Source of the DNA: a virus
Direction: 5' to 3' (one strand)
Virus record (IMG/VR): IMGVR_UViG_3300025127_000118
Location: 1-34,967 of that record
Length of the DNA stretch: 34,967 nt
The position numbers were made by a program, and so were the translations under genes. Below the pieces are notes generated by a model. The model made no database searches. It was not told the DNA's origin and saw only the letters and a list, made by a program, of their open reading frames with translations. Each line of letters opens with the position of its first letter. Within the stretch, counting starts at the first letter, position 1. This document shows, one piece after another, positions 30,568-34,967 of this stretch.

Positions 30568-33222
30568 CTATCCTATCTTTACCGCCACCAAAGGTCTGCC
30601 ATCACTTTCGGTTGCCCATATTTTTCCTACGCATAATTGATATTCTTCAAATGTAGGATTTGATTTCGCTACACACTGTATACCGCTACCATTCGCTTGC
30701 GGGTATACATAATCACCAACATTGAAAGAACCTGTTATATTTACTGGCACTTGGCCGCTAAATGCTATTCTATCGTGCTTTTGTCTTTCAGCTTCGTATT
30801 GTTCCTCTGTTAAATTTAACTCGACTGAACCCCATATATCTCCTCCAACATAAGATGGGTCAGTTGATTTTATTACAAAAGAAATGGAGTTACTAAACAC
30901 ATCTGTTAGCTTGCCTGTTGAGTCAACACCACACACGTCGCCCTTAGCGATAGTGCCGCAAGCATCTGCTTTTTTCATGTATTCAGCGTAGTCAGCTCCA
31001 GAGGCGTTTATACTGCCTCCTGCACTTATAGATCTTGCATTACCAGAGTGTCTGCCTACTTTCATGGCAGTCGTGCCAGAGTCGTATAAATTTTGTGATA
31101 CTACTTCTAAAACGAAAGGTGTAGCATTTGAACCACCGCCTTGTGCTACAAAATATGTGTCACCATCAGTTTCACCGCTTCCCAACCCTTGCCTAATACC
31201 ACCACCAGATACTCCCAGAGTAGCCGTAGTACCAAGGTGTAAATTTCGCTCTGCACTAAACCTAGCCGTTTCAGTTGACGTGCCGCCAGTAAAGAAAGCA
31301 ATGCTTTGACCACTATTTATGATCATGGCATTGGCAGTGGAGCCATTGTGGTCTATGAATTGGAGGGCAGCTTCATCGCTAGAGCTATTGTCTCTACCGA
31401 TCATGTTGATACAAGAAGCGCCGCCGTCAGCTGCGACCTCTAAGGGTCCACCCGGCGAGCTTTCTAGTATACCTACTCGGTCATTGCCAGCATCTACGAA
31501 TATAGCGTGAGTGTTGCCGTTTGACTCGACGCGGAAGTTGTAATCGTTGCTAGCTTCGTTTACAACCGTTTCGGACGCGCCGATAACCATACGTTCTGCT
31601 AAAGCCCCGTTAATATTATTACCGGGGTTAGTGTGAAACGTAATGTTCCCAGAGCTAGCGTTACCTGATAAATCAGCATGATTTAACCTAATCTCGGCAA
31701 CCGACGAATTTGCATCGTGAGAAGGTTGGTTAGGATTTATACTTGTTCCTCTAAGCTTTAATAGTGCTGTTTGCGTATAATCATTGGATGCAGAATTACC
31801 ACCTGTTAATAAAATTTCACCTGTGCTGTTATGTCCTATTGTGTCTACGTCTAGAGAATAATTAGGACTCGTAGTTCCTATGCCTACGTTTCCAGTAGAA
31901 AGTACTGCTAAAAGTTCATCTGATACAGAACCCGACGAACCATATCCAACTCTCCAATAATCCGTAGAGGCTGAAGCGACCAACATATTATCAAAAACGA
32001 CATTATCACCCGCTCTATAAGCAACACTTGGATTATTGCCTGTGCCAGCTGTTTTGATTGTTAAATCAGGATTACCCGAAGCAGCATTAATAAAGATGTT
32101 GCCTACTGTTTCGATTGTTTGTGTGGGACTTGCAACGCCCACTCCTAAAAATCCACCAGAAGTAAGTGTCATTCTAGTTGCTGCTGCTGCACTGGATCCT
32201 GTCATAAAACCCAAGCTAGTAGCGTTACTTGAGGCACTAAAATCACCTTCTGAAATTGCTTGTATAGCTGCTGCTACTAATATTGCATCTGTTCCCGCGC
32301 CTTCATCTGGAGCTTGAAAAGATATTTTTCCTAAAACATCATTTGCCGCTATATCTGTTTCAGATGTTTGTAGAGTAAGAGACATAGGATTATCGTCCCC
32401 TGTACCTACATTTTTGAGTGTGACGGCTCCAGCCTCAGTTATAGAAATAATTGGTGTTGTTCCTACTGTACTCCCTAAACCAACAATTAAATCATCTGCT
32501 GAATCGTCTAGTGCTATATAAAAATCTTGAGCGTTACCATCAAAAACAATTTTAGTATCTTCTGCTCCAGCATCACCTATTGTTAGTGTGGGTGTCGTTC
32601 CAGTTAGTTTTACACCAGCAGTTGCGGTGAGTTCTTGTGCAAATGAAGTGCCACCGCCATCTGAAATAGTTATGGCGTTGTCGCCATCAGTAAATCCTAT
32701 GTTTGCTGTTTGTACTTCACCAGATACAAGTAAATCGCCGCCTACTGACGCATCGTCCGTTACCGTTAAATCGTCTTGTACTTTTAAATCAACAACGCTA
32801 AGGCTTGCAAAAGCATCGACTACAGCAGCGCCACTCCCGGCGCCGTCTAGGTAAACGACTTTCACGTCTCCCGGCGGTATGGTTACATTCGCCCCACTAC
32901 CTTGGGAAATAATAATATTTTGTGAGCCAGATGTGCCATTTTCAATAAAATGTAATCGGCTTAATGTGTTCGGTGCGATGGTTATTGTGCAGGCTGAATC
33001 AAGTGTGCCGGTGTACTTGATGTACATAGATCGTGCTGGATCTGTAGAGCCATCGGCAACGGTAGAAGTGTGAGTATCGGCGTTGGTAGTAATAGCTTCT
33101 GTGCCAAAAGAAAGAGCTTCACCTATCAATTCAAGGTTAACATTCGTTTCGGTTCCCCAAGTTCCTGAAGACTCTCCGGTGCCGATCTCTTTTAATCTGA
33201 GGTCATTTACATAGGTTGCCAT
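30568..33222 (-). CDS. Tail fibre with GIGTTSP repeats and Peptidase_G2-like end
   Basis: An 884-residue fibre. The N-terminal 100 residues (LRLKEIGTGESSGTWGTETN) resemble the virion-binding part of marine fibres. Long beta-rich sequence follows with repeat units such as TGNVGIGTTSPNYSLDVD. From about residue 735 the C-terminus has GADYAEYMKKADACGTIAKG and later KSTDPSYVGGDIWG, the pattern of the Peptidase_G2 intramolecular chaperone, which trimerises fibres and cuts itself off. It probably recognises the host surface. An extended -10 and AAAGGAG site precede the ATG. Confidence 0.8.
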   Translation of the reverse strand: MATYVNDLRLKEIGTGESSGTWGTETNVNLELIGEALSFGTEAITTNADTHTSTVADGSTDPARSMYIKYTGTLDSACTITIAPNTLSRLHFIENGTSGSQNIIISQGSGANVTIPPGDVKVVYLDGAGSGAAVVDAFASLSVVDLKVQDDLTVTDDASVGGDLLVSGEVQTANIGFTDGDNAITISDGGGTSFAQELTATAGVKLTGTTPTLTIGDAGAEDTKIVFDGNAQDFYIALDDSADDLIVGLGSTVGTTPIISITEAGAVTLKNVGTGDDNPMSLTLQTSETDIAANDVLGKISFQAPDEGAGTDAILVAAAIQAISEGDFSASSNATSLGFMTGSSAAAATRMTLTSGGFLGVGVASPTQTIETVGNIFINAASGNPDLTIKTAGTGNNPSVAYRAGDNVVFDNMLVASASTDYWRVGYGSSGSVSDELLAVLSTGNVGIGTTSPNYSLDVDTIGHNSTGEILLTGGNSASNDYTQTALLKLRGTSINPNQPSHDANSSVAEIRLNHADLSGNASSGNITFHTNPGNNINGALAERMVIGASETVVNEASNDYNFRVESNGNTHAIFVDAGNDRVGILESSPGGPLEVAADGGASCINMIGRDNSSSDEAALQFIDHNGSTANAMIINSGQSIAFFTGGTSTETARFSAERNLHLGTTATLGVSGGGIRQGLGSGETDGDTYFVAQGGGSNATPFVLEVVSQNLYDSGTTAMKVGRHSGNARSISAGGSINASGADYAEYMKKADACGTIAKGDVCGVDSTGKLTDVFSNSISFVIKSTDPSYVGGDIWGSVELNLTEEQYEAERQKHDRIAFSGQVPVNITGSFNVGDYVYPQANGSGIQCVAKSNPTFEEYQLCVGKIWATESDGRPLVAVKIG

Positions 33223-33241
33223 TTTCTATTCTCCTTTCTGC

Positions 33242-33250
33242 ATTATAGCA
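33242..33250 (-). promoter_or_regulatory. Extended -10 promoter TGCTATAAT before tail fibre
   Basis: The minus strand reads TGCTATAAT in the 36-base gap upstream of the fibre; the A/T-rich run before it lacks a clear -35. An AAAGGAGAA ribosome site follows. The transcript leader would be short. Confidence 0.6.
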
Positions 33251-33258
33251 AAAAATTA

Positions 33259-33807
33259 TCAAGCTGCATCTCGGCCTGCTTTTATCTCCTCATAACCGGG
33301 AGTTTGTGTTGTACTTATTGTAGCGTAATTAGGAGTTTGTGACGTATCTATTTCGCCGTACACCAAAGTCGTGCCGACACTTACTGTCGCTGACTGACCT
33401 GTAGGCGTTACGTTAGCAGCTGCATTTGTTGTAACCGATCCCAGTCCAGAAGTCATAGACAAGCCTGTAACTTCTGCTACAGCATTGTGGTGTACTTCTA
33501 CGGACCCAAGTGCTGAGGTTACAGCTCTGCCGGTAGGTGTTACGTTAGCCTGGGCGACAACCGATACCGATCCTAGCCCGGATGTAACCGCTTGCCCTGT
33601 AAGTGCTTGGTTTGCTTGCGCGACGACAGATAGTGAACCTAAGCCAGATGTTATTGCACGGCCTGTCGGTGATACGTTTGCCTGTGCAACTACAGCGACG
33701 GATCCAAGGCCAGATGTTATGGCTTGTCCAGTTACGTTAACAGGTAGTTCGGTTCCCCAAGCGCCTTCATCCCATGCGCCTCGACCCCACCCGTTAATAT
33801 TGGCCAT
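33259..33807 (-). CDS. 22-residue tandem-repeat virion-type protein
   Basis: A 182-residue protein: an N-terminal NGWGRGAWDEGAWG aromatic-glycine motif, then about five and a half copies of a 22-residue unit of the type VTSGLGSVSVVAQANVTPTG, then a short tail. Each repeat looks like a beta-hairpin, so the protein may be an elongated tail part. It lies just upstream of the tail fibre. Its start shares a base with the stop of the 46-residue gene. Confidence 0.65.
   Translation of the reverse strand: MANINGWGRGAWDEGAWGTELPVNVTGQAITSGLGSVAVVAQANVSPTGRAITSGLGSLSVVAQANQALTGQAVTSGLGSVSVVAQANVTPTGRAVTSALGSVEVHHNAVAEVTGLSMTSGLGSVTTNAAANVTPTGQSATVSVGTTLVYGEIDTSQTPNYATISTTQTPGYEEIKAGRDAA
33358..33726 (-). 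repeat. 66-base tandem repeats coding beta units
   Basis: Five full and one partial copies of a 66-base unit, diverged; protein core TSGLGSVSVVAQAN. Confidence 0.8.
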
Positions 33808-33947
33808 CAGCTAAGATCCGCTTTTGCGCTTTCTAAATACGCTTTGATATGCGTTAATTCTTCTCGCACCGGACCTGTTATATAGTCGAGCAACAAGATC
33901 GAATCTATTTTCGCAATCGCCGCCTCTATATTTTCAAGTGTAGTCAT
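33807..33947 (-). CDS. 46-residue hypothetical helical protein
   Basis: Read directly: ATG at 33947, TGA at 33807-33809. Helical and amphipathic, beginning MTTLENIEAAIAKIDSILLL. The start directly adjoins the inverted repeat at 33948-33971; an AGGA lies 7 bases before it. It is coupled to the 22-residue-repeat gene through a TGATG junction. Function unknown. Confidence 0.55.
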   Translation of the reverse strand: MTTLENIEAAIAKIDSILLLDYITGPVREELTHIKAYLESAKADLS

Positions 33948-33971
33948 ATGCTAGTCCTGTGCTACTAGCAT
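33948..33971. repeat. Perfect 8-base inverted repeat after recombinase gene
   Basis: ATGCTAGT, 8-base spacer, ACTAGCAT. It lies between the recombinase stop and the 46-residue gene, and its edge overlaps a TATAAT box on the minus strand. It could be an operator or a recombinase site, or an mRNA hairpin. No T-run follows, so it is not a terminator. Confidence 0.5.
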
Positions 33972-33975
33972 TATA
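33970..33975 (-). promoter_or_regulatory. TATAAT -10 box upstream of 46-residue gene
   Basis: A perfect minus-strand TATAAT with no convincing -35; predicted start lies inside the inverted repeat at 33948-33971. Confidence 0.45.
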
Positions 33976-33990
33976 ACTAATAAAACGCAA

Positions 33991-34788
33991 CTAGGAAGCT
34001 ACTCCCTGAAACTTGCGATTTAAGATCTTGACGACTTTGTTTGGTGAGAAGTCTTCGTAACCTGCGTGCGTGTTGGCAACCTGCTTTGCAATGCGTCTGG
34101 CACCGAGGCCACGTTGCTTACACTTTTGTATGGTTTTTATAACAGCTTGCTCTTCAGGTATCTCTACCAGTTTTTTGCGCGTCTTCATACGGTTACCTTG
34201 TGGCAGTCGTTCTTCTTCAAATTCAAAGCCAAAGGGTGCGGAGCCACCGATTGAGTAACCACGTTGCGCCCAAGCAATCTTGCCTTCTGCAAATTTCTTT
34301 TTGGTGTTTTCAAACTCCATCTCAGCAACAGCTGACAAAACCATCAACATAATCTGGTTTACCAGCGAGTTCATGTCGTACTTAGACTCTAGACCTTTTG
34401 CGGCCATCTCTTTGGGATAGACCACCGGCATGTCGTTGAATTGTTCGCACAGATATAAAGTCACGCCGCTTTCTTCCAGATGCGGAATCGTTTGCAGTAG
34501 ATCGTTACAGCTACGTGATAGCCTGTCGATCCGAGTAGCAATCACGATGTCATACTCATCAATCACATCGGTCATGGCCCGACACTGCTCACGCTCCATG
34601 ATCGGCACGGTCCCAGATACGCCAGCATCTATAAACCACTCAGTAACATCCCGGTTAAATTTATCGCGCACAAACTCAGAGATCAGCTCTTGCTGGGTAT
34701 CGATAGAGATCCCGTTCTCAGCTTGCTCGGTGGTGGATACACGGCAATAGCCGTAGATGTTGCGAATTTGTTTTTTTGGATTGCTCAC
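33991..34788 (-). CDS. Serine recombinase (resolvase/invertase family)
   Basis: A 265-residue site-specific recombinase. The catalytic N-terminal domain shows YGYCRVSTTEQ with nucleophile Ser18, then TRIDRLSRSCNDLL and a long E-helix. The C-terminal 75 residues (IPEEQAVIKTIQKCKQRGL; FSPNKVVKILNRKF) look like a shortened recombinase domain with a helix-turn-helix. It lacks the Cys-rich zinc ribbon and coiled-coil of large serine integrases. It starts with GTG at 34788, overlapping the upstream gene by 4 bases. It could integrate or resolve phage DNA, or invert fibre DNA; the adjacent repeat is noteworthy. Confidence 0.88.
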   Translation of the reverse strand: MSNPKKQIRNIYGYCRVSTTEQAENGISIDTQQELISEFVRDKFNRDVTEWFIDAGVSGTVPIMEREQCRAMTDVIDEYDIVIATRIDRLSRSCNDLLQTIPHLEESGVTLYLCEQFNDMPVVYPKEMAAKGLESKYDMNSLVNQIMLMVLSAVAEMEFENTKKKFAEGKIAWAQRGYSIGGSAPFGFEFEEERLPQGNRMKTRKKLVEIPEEQAVIKTIQKCKQRGLGARRIAKQVANTHAGYEDFSPNKVVKILNRKFQGVAS

Positions 34789-34967
34789 TTTGCACCTCCG
34801 ACGAATCCATATTTGGTTAGCTCTTCATGCATGCGCTGCCAGTCAATATCGAGAGGACGACGGCCCTCAGCATAATCGCCCAACAACAGCTGCCCATCTT
34901 TGAGCAGCTGCACTGAACGCCAGTTACGTGGCGCACCATCAAGCTGGATATCAATATTATGCTTGAG
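34785..34967 (-). CDS. Unknown protein, C-terminal 60 residues (5' end cut)
   Basis: The last 60 codons of a gene that enters from the right edge; stop TGA at 34785-34787 overlaps the recombinase GTG start. The visible part reads QLDGAPRNWRSVQLLKDGQL and then DIDWQRMHEELTKYGF, without a recognised domain. It is likely part of the same operon as the recombinase. Confidence 0.6.
   Translation of the reverse strand, partial: LKHNIDIQLDGAPRNWRSVQLLKDGQLLLGDYAEGRRPLDIDWQRMHEELTKYGFVGGAK

Noticed and set aside
1-34967. CRISPR array, tRNA genes or insertion sequences
   Set aside because: I saw no regularly spaced identical repeats outside protein-coding repeats, no cloverleaf-type sequence and no transposase other than the serine recombinase.

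Overview
The window is a contiguous stretch of a tailed double-stranded DNA phage, most likely from an uncultured marine bacteriophage of podovirus-like type. Every gene I accept lies on the minus strand, so transcription runs from high to low coordinates. Genes are packed with 1-50 base overlaps or very short gaps. The head and packaging genes (terminase, very large portal, HK97-fold capsid), P22-like neck proteins and the many small lysine-rich marine-phage proteins support this. The host cannot be read from the sequence. A Gram-negative host follows from the spanin pair and the outer-membrane curli genes. Both ends are cut inside genes.

In transcription order: (1) 34967-33807 holds the end of an unknown gene, a serine recombinase, an inverted repeat with a -10 box and a 46-residue gene. 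(2) 33807-29777 holds a 22-residue-repeat protein, an 884-residue tail fibre and small conserved genes. (3) 29776-28485 holds a series of small membrane proteins, probably holin-like. (4) 28573-23726 is an unusual accessory block: CsgF, the CsgG secretion channel, a curlin-like secreted repeat protein, a FecR-domain protein and a CHASE2 class III adenylate cyclase. (5) 23768-22128 holds a spanin pair, a staphylococcal-type nuclease and a GH24 endolysin. (6) 22128-14114 holds terminase, portal, small basic genes, a GroES-like co-chaperonin, a scaffold-like protein, a putative decoration protein and the major capsid protein, closed by a strong terminator. (7) 13963-12121 is a self-contained SNF2 helicase unit with its own promoter and terminator. 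(8) 12098-1 restarts from an extended -10 promoter and encodes lectin-like and other presumed virion proteins, a run of very basic small proteins, neck/adaptor/nozzle proteins and large glycine-rich virion proteins.

The main discovery candidate is block 4. It combines an amyloid-secretion apparatus (CsgG pore, CsgF accessory factor, curlin-like substrate) with a periplasmic FecR sensor-like protein and a cyclase whose catalytic residues are intact. The block lies between holin-like genes and the spanin/endolysin genes, and its genes overlap end to end. It looks like a phage-borne envelope and signalling module expressed with lysis genes. Its purpose (host surface remodelling, exclusion of other phages, outer-membrane permeabilisation or cAMP control) is inference. 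The second structural observation is that the SNF2 gene is bracketed by two near-identical GGGC-TTCG-GCCC terminators and has a clean sigma70-type promoter, the layout of a phage moron.
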